A stretch of 36,145 nucleotides of DNA from a virus. Of this stretch, positions 21,665 to 29,874 are shown in pieces. The translations under genes and the position numbers were made by a program. A model generated the notes under the pieces. The model saw nothing but the letters and a program-made list of their open reading frames with translations. It had not been told where the DNA came from and made no database searches. Numbering within the stretch: the stretch's first letter is position 1; every line of letters begins with the position of its first letter. The stretch covers positions 1 to 36,145 of IMG/VR virus record IMGVR_UViG_3300017776_000063; one strand, 5' to 3'.

Positions 21665-24046
21665 TTAGTAAGCGCCAGCTAAGGTTTTGATTCTTTCGAG
21701 TTCTTCGAGTTCTTCTGCCCCTTGCTCTTGTGCCGGTGCCATTCGTTCTACCATCTTACGAGCAACTTGTCCTGCATGTTCGCCGAACTTCTTGTCTACC
21801 ATAGTAGCAACGCCTTCTGGACCTTTTGGAAATGTGCCACTATTTTTATCGTACATACTTACAATAAATTGTGCTACTTCGTTAATATCATATGACTTAC
21901 CGTCTACTTTGAATTCTTTTTTGCCTGCTTTCTTAGCTTTGTCTAGTTCGCCGGAAAACTTGTTTCCTTCGCCAAAATCTGGCTCATCTTGTTTTTCAAT
22001 ATGATTGCCTTCGTCATCAAAGTCTGTGTCAACCATATCAATTGCAAACATAGCATCAGCTGCGTCATACTTGCCGTTTCTAATTGCATCTTTAACTTTG
22101 TCTTTTGGCATTTTTAATTTTTGATCTTCGTCTGTAAAGTCACCTAAAATTTCTTCAGCACCAATTAACGCATCACTTACTCTACCTTCTTGTTGCGTTC
22201 CTTCGTGTTGTTTATGATCTGCATTATCGTACATTTCTTGTGCGTCCTCCTGACAAGCTGCCATTAACTCGTCCATGTCTTGCATTTCAAGATCCATGTC
22301 AGCATCAAAACCTAATTTACTGTTACCATCCATTTGGCAGTCTAGTGATATTGATTTAGGATCAACTATAATGTTTGCTGGACCATCTTCGTTTTCAATT
22401 TTTGCTTTATACGATACAGTGCAAGGTGTCATTTCGCCGTCATCGCCTGTTCCATCCCATTGAAACTCGCCTTCGAACTCGTCTGGCATAAAGCCTTCCA
22501 TTGGTGGCTCAGATTGATCAGCACTTACTGCTGGTTCATCTGCCATATCACCAAAGTCTAATGATTCTAATTGCTCAGGTGCATTTTCTTCAACCCATGC
22601 TTTAACTAATGGGCGAGCATCTCCGTTAGGATCTTCTTTTGCCTTCATTTTAATATCGTTAAACAGTCTGTTGTCTTCGATAATACCTTTTAAACTTTGA
22701 ATAGCATTTGTGCCATCTACGCCTACTGGAAAGTCTTGGTTTACTAATTCATTTAGACTTGCAACTGCCTCTTTAATTTCTTCGTCGCTACCTGTTGTAA
22801 GAGGTGAATCTTCACCTAGTGCCATTGCCCAATTTTCAAATGCTGCAAACGGATCACTTGCTTCGTCCATATCATGTATGCCATTACCATTGTTATCAAC
22901 CCAATGACTACCATTTTCATCGTGTGAGTCATGCTCACAATCAGTTGTAGGTTTGTGCATTACATCATTACAATCTTTACAGTGATATTTGTCTGATTCG
23001 TTTTTTGTCATTTCGACTATGTCGTCATAGCCTACAATTTCATCTTCTTTCATTAGTCTATATAGTACTGGAAATACTGATGTTAAATCTTCTTTGAAAT
23101 TTCTAATAGTGAATTGATCTTTAAACTGTTCCATTACATCATCTGGTACTTCCATTGCCTCTGGTGCCTGGAAACCTTCTACGTATGATTCATAGTGAGG
23201 TTGTTTAGCTATTTTTGCAATTCTTTCTCTTAAACTATCAAGCTGGCCTTTGCTACGTTCAACAACTGAATTTGTGTCGGAGTTCATTAAGTCGTTACGT
23301 ACAACATAGCCTGTGAAACTTTTTAATTGTGCAATTTCTTCACTCATTTTAATAATGCTTTCACCAATTGCATCGTATGGAGCACCACCATTTGCAACGT
23401 GTCTTTGCATAGCTCTTGCGCCTGCTAAGTGAATAAAAGGATATTTAAATCTTTCACCTTGTGAGTTTTCAACAAATAAAGCAGCAATATTTCTTGATCT
23501 ATCACCTGGCTTCATTTCTGTATCATCAGCAAGTGTTTTACTATGCTTGATGATTAATCTTGTATCTTCCAGCTTTTGGAAGCTCTGTTTCTTAGTCCCG
23601 TATAAGGTGCTCTCGTTCATTTTATTCTCTCCGACTGGTTTTACTATTGTGTCATTATCCGCTTGTGGGTTTGAGTATTGACTTAGGAATGCATAATCCC
23701 TTTGGTCTAGATTGTCTTTAGCAATGTCTCTAGTATCAAATGCTAGTAGTCGACGCTTACTAAACTTTCTTAATTCTTTTAGAAATCCGTACCAATTGTC
23801 TTTTTGTGGATCATCCATGCCTTCAGTAATACCATTTGAAAAGTATACTTTCATTGAATTTGGTTCAGCAAGGCTAATACTCACGTGTCCAATATTCTTA
23901 TCACCTTCATTATAATCAAAGTCAAAGAATCTGGCCTGCTCCGGGTTGATAGTAATTGACCCAGCGTCATCTCCTAATTTTAAACCTTTAAATCTACTTC
24001 TAATTTTATAGAACAGATCGGTTGCTATGTTGTTAGTTGCGTCCAT
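21665..24046 (-). CDS. Large acidic phage protein, probable virion component
   Basis: A 793-residue protein after gp17, with a conserved-looking N-terminal domain (NIATDLFYKIRSRFKGLKLG) and a central His/Cys region. This has CKDC, then CEHDSHDENGSHW, then an EF-hand-like loop DNNGNGIHDMDE. A second half is rich in Asp, Glu and Met. The C-terminus (AQEQGAEELEELERIKTLAG) is helical. The late box GATAAATA (24052-24059) ends 5 bases before the ATG at 24046, so this ATG, not the upstream TTG, is the likely start. Late timing and location suggest a head or structural role; no T4 match is known to me. Confidence 0.75.
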   Translation of the reverse strand: MDATNNIATDLFYKIRSRFKGLKLGDDAGSITINPEQARFFDFDYNEGDKNIGHVSISLAEPNSMKVYFSNGITEGMDDPQKDNWYGFLKELRKFSKRRLLAFDTRDIAKDNLDQRDYAFLSQYSNPQADNDTIVKPVGENKMNESTLYGTKKQSFQKLEDTRLIIKHSKTLADDTEMKPGDRSRNIAALFVENSQGERFKYPFIHLAGARAMQRHVANGGAPYDAIGESIIKMSEEIAQLKSFTGYVVRNDLMNSDTNSVVERSKGQLDSLRERIAKIAKQPHYESYVEGFQAPEAMEVPDDVMEQFKDQFTIRNFKEDLTSVFPVLYRLMKEDEIVGYDDIVEMTKNESDKYHCKDCNDVMHKPTTDCEHDSHDENGSHWVDNNGNGIHDMDEASDPFAAFENWAMALGEDSPLTTGSDEEIKEAVASLNELVNQDFPVGVDGTNAIQSLKGIIEDNRLFNDIKMKAKEDPNGDARPLVKAWVEENAPEQLESLDFGDMADEPAVSADQSEPPMEGFMPDEFEGEFQWDGTGDDGEMTPCTVSYKAKIENEDGPANIIVDPKSISLDCQMDGNSKLGFDADMDLEMQDMDELMAACQEDAQEMYDNADHKQHEGTQQEGRVSDALIGAEEILGDFTDEDQKLKMPKDKVKDAIRNGKYDAADAMFAIDMVDTDFDDEGNHIEKQDEPDFGEGNKFSGELDKAKKAGKKEFKVDGKSYDINEVAQFIVSMYDKNSGTFPKGPEGVATMVDKKFGEHAGQVARKMVERMAPAQEQGAEELEELERIKTLAGAY

Positions 24047-24051
24047 ATAAC

Positions 24052-24059
24052 TATTTATC
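24052..24059 (-). promoter_or_regulatory. Late promoter box GATAAATA
   Basis: GATAAATA, then GTTAT, then the ATG at 24046. The box overlaps the last bases of gp17, and the 5-base spacing again predicts a transcript starting at the A of ATG. Confidence 0.7.
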
Positions 24060-25647
24060 AAAATCCTGTACTTACGAAGATCGGCATTGGGAACTGATCT
24101 TCTGTCATTCTTTCCGTCATTTTATCGTATATTTTAGGATCCCAGTCAGATAATACATTGGCCATGCGTACAATTAATAATGTTGCAGCCACTAAATCGT
24201 CGTGTTCACCTGTTTTTGCACCGTACCCAACACCATGTGCTACGAATGTTTTTAGCTCTGATATGAGCGGTTTACTGTGTATTTTCATCTTATTCTTTTC
24301 TAATAAGTTTTTAAATCCGCTACATGCAGTAATCTTTGTTTTGTGTGTTGTGTTAAATCCTTTTCTATAACGTCTAACATGTCCTTTTCTCATAGGCTCA
24401 CTTAAGAATAATCCGTTAAAGTTTTCTTCACCTATATCTGCAATAACAACTAATGCTGCTTCACCGATTGTATTATTCTCTACACTATAATATATTGTAG
24501 GACTTGCATTTCCGCCTGCTTCGCATTCTGTTTGGATGTACTGTAAAATTTCTCTTAGTGTTCTTATTTGCTGTTGTATTGGAGTTAAGTTATGTCTCCA
24601 TTCTCCTACTTGTTCCATGCTAGGCATTTCAAATATTTGAATAGCACCATAGTCGCCGCCTGTACCTAAACTTGGATCCATACTTACTAGATATGTTGCT
24701 TTAGGATTAATTTTCTTATACCAGCGTGTTTGACCAGTATTCATGATAGGCTCTGATCCTTCTAGTTCTGCTAACTTAACACTATTAATAAGTGTTTCAT
24801 CAAAGATTAAAAATTCACAATCAAACTCACGTCTAAAACGTTCGTCACCGATCTTTGCTTTTTCTTCTGCTGCCCAGGCCTCATCTCTATCTGGATGATC
24901 AACCCATGGAGCAAAATAAGGATAGAATCCGTTAGTGCCTACACCCAAATCGTTACCGTGATCGTCAAACTTTTTATTTGCTTCTGTCCAAATCATAGCA
25001 AACTGATCTTCATCTGAGTTTGGTGTACTTGTAACAATAGCTTTACCACCTGTTGACAGTGTAGGAGAAAGTGCAGTCCAAAACTCTTTGGCTTTTTCCG
25101 GGGGTTGCACAAATGCAAACTCATCACAGTATATTAATGAAAGTGATTTACCACGTCCAGTATCTTCTGTTGTAGTAGTTGCTTGTATTCTACTACCGTT
25201 ATCAAATTCAATTGTGTTTCTGTTATATGTATAGATACCAGCACGAACAAAGTCAGGTAGTGTTTCATATCCATATCTAAATCTATTCATAATGTCTTGC
25301 GCACCAGTATATTTGTGTGCAGCAATTAGCACCTGCGATTCAGGTGTAAACATTGTATACCATAATAGATATCCAGCAGCACAGGTCGTCTTACCCATCT
25401 GTCTAGGTAACATAGCAACACAATATCTATTTTCTGCATATGCTTGAATTAGTTCTCGTTGAAATCCATAAGGCTCAAACTTCATTGACCCTTTTACAGG
25501 GTGTTGAATGGTTAGAAAGTTTTCACAAAAGTATAATGGTCCCGTGATGGGATCCATACAAGCCTCTAAGTGCTTGACTTCTTCTAATGTAAATTTATTT
25601 TTGCTGTGGGCCTTCTTTATCTGAACGCCATCTAAACTCTTTGCCAT
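24058..25647 (-). CDS. 17: Terminase large subunit (gp17-like)
   Basis: The packaging ATPase-nuclease, 529 residues (T4 gp17 has 610). The ATPase part shows MLPRQMGKTTCAAGYLL (Walker A form with QMGKTT, about residues 83-88), IYCDEFAFV (Walker B, Asp-Glu near 175-176) and IVTSTPNSDEDQF (coupling motif). The nuclease part starts with YLVSMDPSLGTGGDYGAIQI, an RNase H-like first strand with catalytic Asp. The C-terminus has ATLLIVRMANVLSDWDPKIY. A terminator and a late box sit directly upstream, and there is no good Shine-Dalgarno sequence. Confidence 0.95.
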   Translation of the reverse strand: MAKSLDGVQIKKAHSKNKFTLEEVKHLEACMDPITGPLYFCENFLTIQHPVKGSMKFEPYGFQRELIQAYAENRYCVAMLPRQMGKTTCAAGYLLWYTMFTPESQVLIAAHKYTGAQDIMNRFRYGYETLPDFVRAGIYTYNRNTIEFDNGSRIQATTTTEDTGRGKSLSLIYCDEFAFVQPPEKAKEFWTALSPTLSTGGKAIVTSTPNSDEDQFAMIWTEANKKFDDHGNDLGVGTNGFYPYFAPWVDHPDRDEAWAAEEKAKIGDERFRREFDCEFLIFDETLINSVKLAELEGSEPIMNTGQTRWYKKINPKATYLVSMDPSLGTGGDYGAIQIFEMPSMEQVGEWRHNLTPIQQQIRTLREILQYIQTECEAGGNASPTIYYSVENNTIGEAALVVIADIGEENFNGLFLSEPMRKGHVRRYRKGFNTTHKTKITACSGFKNLLEKNKMKIHSKPLISELKTFVAHGVGYGAKTGEHDDLVAATLLIVRMANVLSDWDPKIYDKMTERMTEDQFPMPIFVSTGF

Positions 25648-25652
25648 ACTAG

Positions 25653-25660
25653 TATTTACT
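25653..25660 (-). promoter_or_regulatory. Late promoter box AGTAAATA before gp17
   Basis: AGTAAATA, then CTAGT, then the ATG at 25647, the same 13-base arrangement as at 18292. It lies at the very end of the T-run of the terminator just upstream. Confidence 0.7.
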
Positions 25661-25661
25661 C

Positions 25662-25688
25662 AAAAAAATAGCACCCGAAGGTGCTATT
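25662..25688 (-). terminator. Rho-independent terminator, UUCG loop
   Basis: The minus strand forms AATAGCACC-TTCG-GGTGCTATT (25667-25688), a 9-bp stem with UUCG loop, running into a seven-base T tract. It closes the unit ending with the 144-aa gene; gp17 starts anew from its own late promoter. Confidence 0.92.
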
Positions 25689-25707
25689 GAATCTTATAAT
25701 AGCAGTA

Positions 25708-26142
25708 TTATGCTAATTCTAGCGTAGTTTTTACTGTACAAGTAACACCAGTAAAGTCAATTTGTGCTGGTGTAGCACCTGATAAGTCAGTTAGTGCAAT
25801 AATTTCATCTTCAATTTGCTCAACAAGTGTCTCAGCACCTGCGCCATCATAGTCTAATGAATCATTTGATTGCTCAACTACAAGTGCAAACTTTTGGTTT
25901 GTACCATATAGTGCGCCACGAATAACAACAGTACAATATTTTTCAACAATACGCATAATGCTTTCAATTGCTAGTCCGCTTCCTGTTTGAGCGTTTACTG
26001 CTGCACCACATGCAATTTCAAATACTGTTAAGTTTTTGTTGCCGTTGTAATGTATAGCTGTCATATCAGCATATGGTTTTCTATTTTCAGCAACCTTTAC
26101 TGCACTGCCGCCGCCGATTGTTGCTTGTGTTAAATCTGCCAT
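25708..26142 (-). CDS. Hypothetical, possible virion protein, 144 aa
   Basis: A 144-residue protein rich in small residues and beta strands (TQATIGGGSAVKVAENRK, VVIRGALYGTNQKFALVVEQ). It lies between the acidic proteins and gp17. Composition and position suggest a minor structural protein or a decoration or tail-fibre-like element, but nothing decisive is seen. GGGAGAGAAGTA precedes the ATG, which overlaps the preceding stop as TAATG. A strong terminator follows. Confidence 0.65.
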   Translation of the reverse strand: MADLTQATIGGGSAVKVAENRKPYADMTAIHYNGNKNLTVFEIACGAAVNAQTGSGLAIESIMRIVEKYCTVVIRGALYGTNQKFALVVEQSNDSLDYDGAGAETLVEQIEDEIIALTDLSGATPAQIDFTGVTCTVKTTLELA

Positions 26143-26804
26143 TACTTCTCTCCCTTAGCTTCTGCTAAACGTTGTGCAAGTTCAGCTTTAATTTGAGCTC
26201 TTAGGTCATCACCTTCTTTTACTTTTTTCATAGGATTGTCACCATCTGCTACTTTAGGATGTGTATCCTTAGGACGGTTCATTCCACCTGCTAATTTGTT
26301 TTGCATGTAGTCAATGTCTCTGTGATCTTCATCAGGCTCATTAGCATATGCTTCTTCTTTATCTTTTTTCTCTGCGTCGTGGTCGTCCATGTCGTGGTCG
26401 CCATCGTCGTCTTTGTCTAAACCTTTGATCATATCGTGATCTGCATCATGGTCATCTTTGTCCATGTCCATGTCCATATCACCACCTGGCTTATTATCGT
26501 TATCGCTATCAAAGTCTGGAATCAATTTGTTAATTGGCTTTGGCATAGCAATAGTCATGTCTGGCATGTCTGGTAAGTCTGGTTTTTCTGGTTGGTTAAT
26601 CATATCTGGATTAACTTTTGTCATTAATTTTAATACGTCATCAATAGCATCGCCTTCTGCACTGATATTAACATTCATTCTTGCTTTGTCTTTTTGTTCA
26701 GGTGCTGTCATTGGAGCCTGTGGCATAGGAACTGGCATCTCTGTAACAGGGGCATCAGTTGTGTCAAGCTCACGCATTTTTTGCATAAGTTCATTAAAGT
26801 TCAT
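26142..26804 (-). CDS. Highly acidic, Asp/His/Met-rich protein
   Basis: A 220-residue low-complexity protein. The first third has Met/Pro repeats (VPMPQAPM, PDLPDMPDM). The middle is an extreme run of Asp with Met, His and Lys (GGDMDMDMDKDDHDADHD, then LDKDDDGDHDMDDHD), partly like EF-hand loops. The end is helical and basic (LRAQIKAELAQRLAEAKG). Very acidic proteins at this place in T4-like phages can be scaffold or head-core components. Metal (Ca2+ or another cation) binding is plausible but inferred. GGGAGTAAATA precedes the ATG. Confidence 0.7.
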   Translation of the reverse strand: MNFNELMQKMRELDTTDAPVTEMPVPMPQAPMTAPEQKDKARMNVNISAEGDAIDDVLKLMTKVNPDMINQPEKPDLPDMPDMTIAMPKPINKLIPDFDSDNDNKPGGDMDMDMDKDDHDADHDMIKGLDKDDDGDHDMDDHDAEKKDKEEAYANEPDEDHRDIDYMQNKLAGGMNRPKDTHPKVADGDNPMKKVKEGDDLRAQIKAELAQRLAEAKGEK

Positions 26805-27385
26805 TATTTACTCCCTACAGGGCTGTTAACACCCGCTTTGTCGATTTTAATCTTAGGAACGTCTGCAAGTACGTCTGCTTTTAATTTATCGTGTCCTAAT
26901 TCCTTCTTACGTTCTTTAGAAGTTTTCTGTAAGTCTTTCAAAAATGATTTGTTAAAATCATCACCAAAGTAGTCTTTGTATTTGACTTTGCCTGCTTCTT
27001 TATATTCGTTGTCGTGTAATAGTGCGCCTTCTCTTTTGTCATCATTAATTTGATACTCTTCAGTTGGGCTGGCACTGTTTCTTACTTTACAACGATCTTC
27101 AACACACCCGCACTCTTCACAACAGCTCTTATGTACTTCTTGCGGAGTAATAGGATAGTTTGTAACAAGATTAAATGTAGTTACTTCCATGTTGTTTAGT
27201 TCTGGAAAATCCATAGGAACTTCCGTAACTGGTGTTTTTGACATCTCTTCGCAAGTTATTACTTCTCTAGAAGCCATACATGACTTTAGTCTATCGCAAA
27301 AGCCTTCAGGAACTTCACCTGCTACTTTTACGTTGAAGCTGTACACTTTTTTGCTTTCTGTCAAATATTCATTGAACGTTTTCAT
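26804..27385 (-). CDS. Cys-rich protein of unknown function, late gene
   Basis: A 193-residue protein with two Cys clusters: FCDRLKSCMASREVITCEEM in the first third and SCCEECGCVEDRCKVRNS in the middle. The second (four Cys in CCxxCxC, then one after a gap) looks like a metal or disulphide knot. The C-terminal part is basic (KTSKERKKELGHDKLKAD). A late box AATAAATA ends 5 bases before the ATG, overlapping the stop of the small terminase gene. No family is recognised. Confidence 0.7.
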   Translation of the reverse strand: MKTFNEYLTESKKVYSFNVKVAGEVPEGFCDRLKSCMASREVITCEEMSKTPVTEVPMDFPELNNMEVTTFNLVTNYPITPQEVHKSCCEECGCVEDRCKVRNSASPTEEYQINDDKREGALLHDNEYKEAGKVKYKDYFGDDFNKSFLKDLQKTSKERKKELGHDKLKADVLADVPKIKIDKAGVNSPVGSK

Positions 27386-27390
27386 ATTAG

Positions 27391-27398
27391 TATTTATT
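27391..27398 (-). promoter_or_regulatory. Late promoter box AATAAATA
   Basis: AATAAATA, then CTAAT, then the ATG at 27385. The box includes the TAA stop of the upstream gp16-like gene, a compact arrangement with leaderless geometry. Confidence 0.7.
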
Positions 27399-27885
27399 CC
27401 TTTCCGCCTAATTTCTTCATTAGTTCATTGCGATCTAGCATGATATAGCCTGATCCATCTACTAATTCGTTGGGATCTTCACCTGAATCTTGATCAAGTT
27501 TCAGCTTTCTCATCTGTAAATCTACGGCTTTTAACTTCTTATCAATTTTAGCAGATTTAGCATCTACTGCATTTTTAAGCATACTACCAGCCACTTCAAA
27601 AATACGTCCACTGTAACGTACTTCTACATTCATGCCCAAATCCATTAGATCATCGTATGCTTTCTCAGCCTTATCAGCTAAGTGATCTAGATCCGTTTCA
27701 CCTAGTGTATCCAATTCTCTTACTGCTGGTAATTCTTTAGTAATGTTTTGGATTGCTTGATAACTTTGATCTACGCTTTTTATTTCAGCTTCCATTTCTT
27801 CAGCCTTTATTACAGAAGCTTCAACCTCTTTAGGTTCTTCTTTTGATTCTTCCATATTAAAAAGTTCTTCTAATTTCTTTGTCAT
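27394..27885 (-). CDS. 16: Probable terminase small subunit (gp16-like)
   Basis: A 163-residue, mainly helical protein matching the marine T4-like gp16 pattern. It has a Glu-rich N-terminus, DLDHLADKAEKAYDDLMDLG, RIFEVAGSMLKNAVDAKSAK and DKKLKAVDLQMRKLKLDQ. Small terminase forms rings that regulate gp17 and recognise packaging sites. It is separated from gp17 by three genes, unlike the adjacent 16-17 pair in T4. The start is not preceded by a clear Shine-Dalgarno sequence. Confidence 0.65.
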   Translation of the reverse strand: MTKKLEELFNMEESKEEPKEVEASVIKAEEMEAEIKSVDQSYQAIQNITKELPAVRELDTLGETDLDHLADKAEKAYDDLMDLGMNVEVRYSGRIFEVAGSMLKNAVDAKSAKIDKKLKAVDLQMRKLKLDQDSGEDPNELVDGSGYIMLDRNELMKKLGGKE

Positions 27886-27893
27886 ACTTTTAC

Positions 27894-28334
27894 TTATCTT
27901 CGTTTCGGTCCAGTGTGAAAAATATCTTCTTCAGTTACTACCCTAAAACGTAGTCCTTTCTGTTTACACCATGCTGTAGCTGCTTCCCATTTTGCCATAT
28001 TGAGTAAGTATTGCTCTTGATTGTATCTACTTTTACCAACACTTTCTCTAAATGACTGATTTTTAGGTTTAACTTCTATTACTTCTGCATGTTGCTTACC
28101 TTTTTTATCTGCATAAACAATAAAGAAGTCAGGTACGTAAATTGTGTGCTTACCTGTTAATGGGCTTCTGTAAGGTATTTGTATACTTTCACTTGCCCAC
28201 TTTGCAACACCCTGATGTTCATCTAACATCTTCATAAAAACAGTTTCCCAACTTGAACGGGCCATTGGTGTTTTAGTACCAACATACTTGCTGGGATTTT
28301 TCATTTCAAATCTGCCTTGAGCAAATTTAGGCAT
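27894..28334 (-). CDS. 4: Head completion protein (gp4-like), TnsA-type nuclease fold
   Basis: A 146-residue protein matching T4-like head completion protein gp4, which protects or trims the end of packaged DNA before neck attachment. It begins MPKFAQGRFEMKNPSKYVG, then SSWETVFMKMLDEH. TIYVPDFFIVYADKKGKQ and AEVIEVKPKNQSF give the PD...ExK nuclease pattern seen in TnsA-like enzymes. I prefer the ATG at 28334; a GTG three codons upstream overlaps the previous stop and is less likely. It belongs to the morphogenesis unit with gp16. Confidence 0.8.
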   Translation of the reverse strand: MPKFAQGRFEMKNPSKYVGTKTPMARSSWETVFMKMLDEHQGVAKWASESIQIPYRSPLTGKHTIYVPDFFIVYADKKGKQHAEVIEVKPKNQSFRESVGKSRYNQEQYLLNMAKWEAATAWCKQKGLRFRVVTEEDIFHTGPKRR

Positions 28335-28335
28335 A

Positions 28336-28701
28336 TTAAGCACTCACGTTACGTTGTTTTGAGACATCTTCTACCGGTGTACGGTATCCTAGTGTTGAGG
28401 TTGCTGGTCTGTTATTATTTAGAACTTCGGCAACCAATGCACTAATTTCTAATTGTTCTAAGCCAGTAATATCATCTAAAACTTTTGTTATAGGCATGTT
28501 TTCTAACTTTGCTTGTTTTAATAATGATGTTGCAACAACTTCTGCTGCACTATTATCAAACCCTTTATCTAAAAAAAACATAATTGCTGCGTCATAGTCA
28601 ACAGCATTATATTGTAAAGGTGATTTGCCGTATTGGTCAAAGTAAAGTCTAGTACGTGCTGCACTATCTTGTATTTCTTTTGCTGGTAAATTAGTAGGCA
28701 T
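28336..28701 (-). CDS. Conserved small structural protein, function unknown
   Basis: A 121-residue protein (AARTRLYFDQYGKSPLQYNA, FDNSAAEVVATSLLKQAKL, LEQLEISALVAEVLNNNRPA) of a type I recall near gp4 and tail genes in marine T4-like phages. It is mostly helical. No T4 number can be given safely. The ATG is preceded by AGGAACATAAC and lies two bases after the upstream stop. It may be a neck, baseplate or tail-completion part by context. Confidence 0.7.
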   Translation of the reverse strand: MPTNLPAKEIQDSAARTRLYFDQYGKSPLQYNAVDYDAAIMFFLDKGFDNSAAEVVATSLLKQAKLENMPITKVLDDITGLEQLEISALVAEVLNNNRPATSTLGYRTPVEDVSKQRNVSA

Positions 28702-28702
28702 G

Positions 28703-29806
28703 TTATGTTCCTATATCCTGTCTTCCTATGCCGGTGCCGCCACGTGTTACTTTTTTCGTTGCAGTAGTAGTTCCGTTAGCTGCATCATTCTTCGGAAAGA
28801 ATATTCCTGCTGCACCTGATATTGTATTTGAAATTTGTTGTATGCCACCTGGGCTTGTTAAAATATTAACGCCCTCGTTAATAATAGAATCTTTACTTAA
28901 CCCTCTAATATTTTTATATGTGTTAACTGCGGCAATTGCTGTACCTAAAAATGATTTAGGACTTTCAAACGCACTTCCGTTACCAACAGCACCAAAGATA
29001 GATTCAAGTCCATCAAGTACACCACCTTCTCCTAGTAGTAATCCTGTTCCTCCGCCTGCAACTCCTAATGGAGATGAAACTGTATCATAATGTAGTGTTG
29101 CAAAGCCTTTAGGTGAACCTTGACTTATTGTTCCTGCTGTATACTGGACTGCTTCGTACTGTAATGTCATAGAACTTTCAGCAGTTTCAGACCCTGCTGC
29201 GTAGTCCATACCGCCTGCTGTCCACTGTTGAATCTTTGGATTAACTAGTGTGTATCCAACAAAGCGTCTACGTCCCATTGTATAGATAGTAACAGATTTA
29301 AAAAAGTCCGCAGTTGAGCCGTTATCAAAACCAAATGCATAGTTGTTAGTATCTTTGTTTCTATATTGATCTCTATCAAATGCTGCTGTAGGATTATTCC
29401 TATCGGCAACATAATAACCATAGTACAACGCCCACAGAGCACTTATAACACCTTGGTTATCATCATGCATAGTAAACTGTACAGGATCGTATTGAATTCT
29501 TTTGTAAACGTTATGCTTTTTATTATACTGGTTTAGTGTATCCATTTGGAAACTAAACTTAGGCAAGTCTACACCTTTAACTAGTAGTCCTGTTTCTTCA
29601 GCGTGTTTGGACTTAAAGTTAGCAGCCTTAACAGCAATTGGATCCATTTCAAACCTAACATAATAATTAAATTTAGTCTTAGGTGCAAGACGCATTGTAT
29701 TATCAATGAACAGTCTTGTGGCATGGGTATAGTTACCCATAATACCTTTAGGTTGAGTAAGTCCAGTTGCAAAATCGCTGAGAAATCTTGTGAATTTGTT
29801 TGCCAT
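28703..29806 (-). CDS. Baseplate-tail tube junction protein (gp48/gp54-like)
   Basis: A 367-residue protein resembling the tube-initiator or cap proteins that join baseplate and tail tube. Key blocks are FTRFLSDFATGLTQPKGIMG, TKFNYYVRFEMDPIAVKA, VDLPKFSFQMDTLNQYNKKH, VYKRIQYDPVQFTMHDDNQG and TLVNPKIQQWTAGG, a tube-like beta pattern related to gp19. I cannot choose between gp48 and gp54. The C-terminal 120 residues are Gly-rich. A terminator and then a late box precede the ATG, without a Shine-Dalgarno sequence. Confidence 0.7.
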   Translation of the reverse strand: MANKFTRFLSDFATGLTQPKGIMGNYTHATRLFIDNTMRLAPKTKFNYYVRFEMDPIAVKAANFKSKHAEETGLLVKGVDLPKFSFQMDTLNQYNKKHNVYKRIQYDPVQFTMHDDNQGVISALWALYYGYYVADRNNPTAAFDRDQYRNKDTNNYAFGFDNGSTADFFKSVTIYTMGRRRFVGYTLVNPKIQQWTAGGMDYAAGSETAESSMTLQYEAVQYTAGTISQGSPKGFATLHYDTVSSPLGVAGGGTGLLLGEGGVLDGLESIFGAVGNGSAFESPKSFLGTAIAAVNTYKNIRGLSKDSIINEGVNILTSPGGIQQISNTISGAAGIFFPKNDAANGTTTATKKVTRGGTGIGRQDIGT

Positions 29807-29811
29807 ACTAT

Positions 29812-29819
29812 TATTTAGC
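29812..29819 (-). promoter_or_regulatory. Late promoter box GCTAAATA
   Basis: GCTAAATA, then ATAGT, then the ATG at 29806. It follows the T-run of the gp19 terminator directly, as at gp17. Confidence 0.65.
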
Positions 29820-29821
29820 CA

Positions 29822-29852
29822 TAAAAAAAGCCCGGAAAATAATCCGAGCTTC
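29822..29852 (-). terminator. Rho-independent terminator after gp19
   Basis: The minus strand forms AGCTCGGA and TCCGGGCT (29829-29850), an 8-bp stem with one G-U pair around a TTATTT loop, followed by a seven-base T tract. It ends the sheath-tube unit. Confidence 0.88.
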
Positions 29853-29874
29853 TTCTATTTTATTTAAAAAATTA

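Noticed and set aside
21687-23915. Ser-rich open frames on the plus strand opposite the 793-aa gene
   Set aside because: Their composition is the complement of Asp/Glu-rich codons on the other strand; no start signals are present.
24047-24061. TTG start for the 793-aa protein
   Set aside because: The late box occupies these bases; the ATG at 24046 has the same spacing as the other late genes.
26380-26480. Short repeated DNA words in the acidic gene (possible CRISPR-like or tandem repeat)
   Set aside because: They follow codon steps for Asp, Met and His, with no spacers of constant length. It is coding low complexity, not an array.
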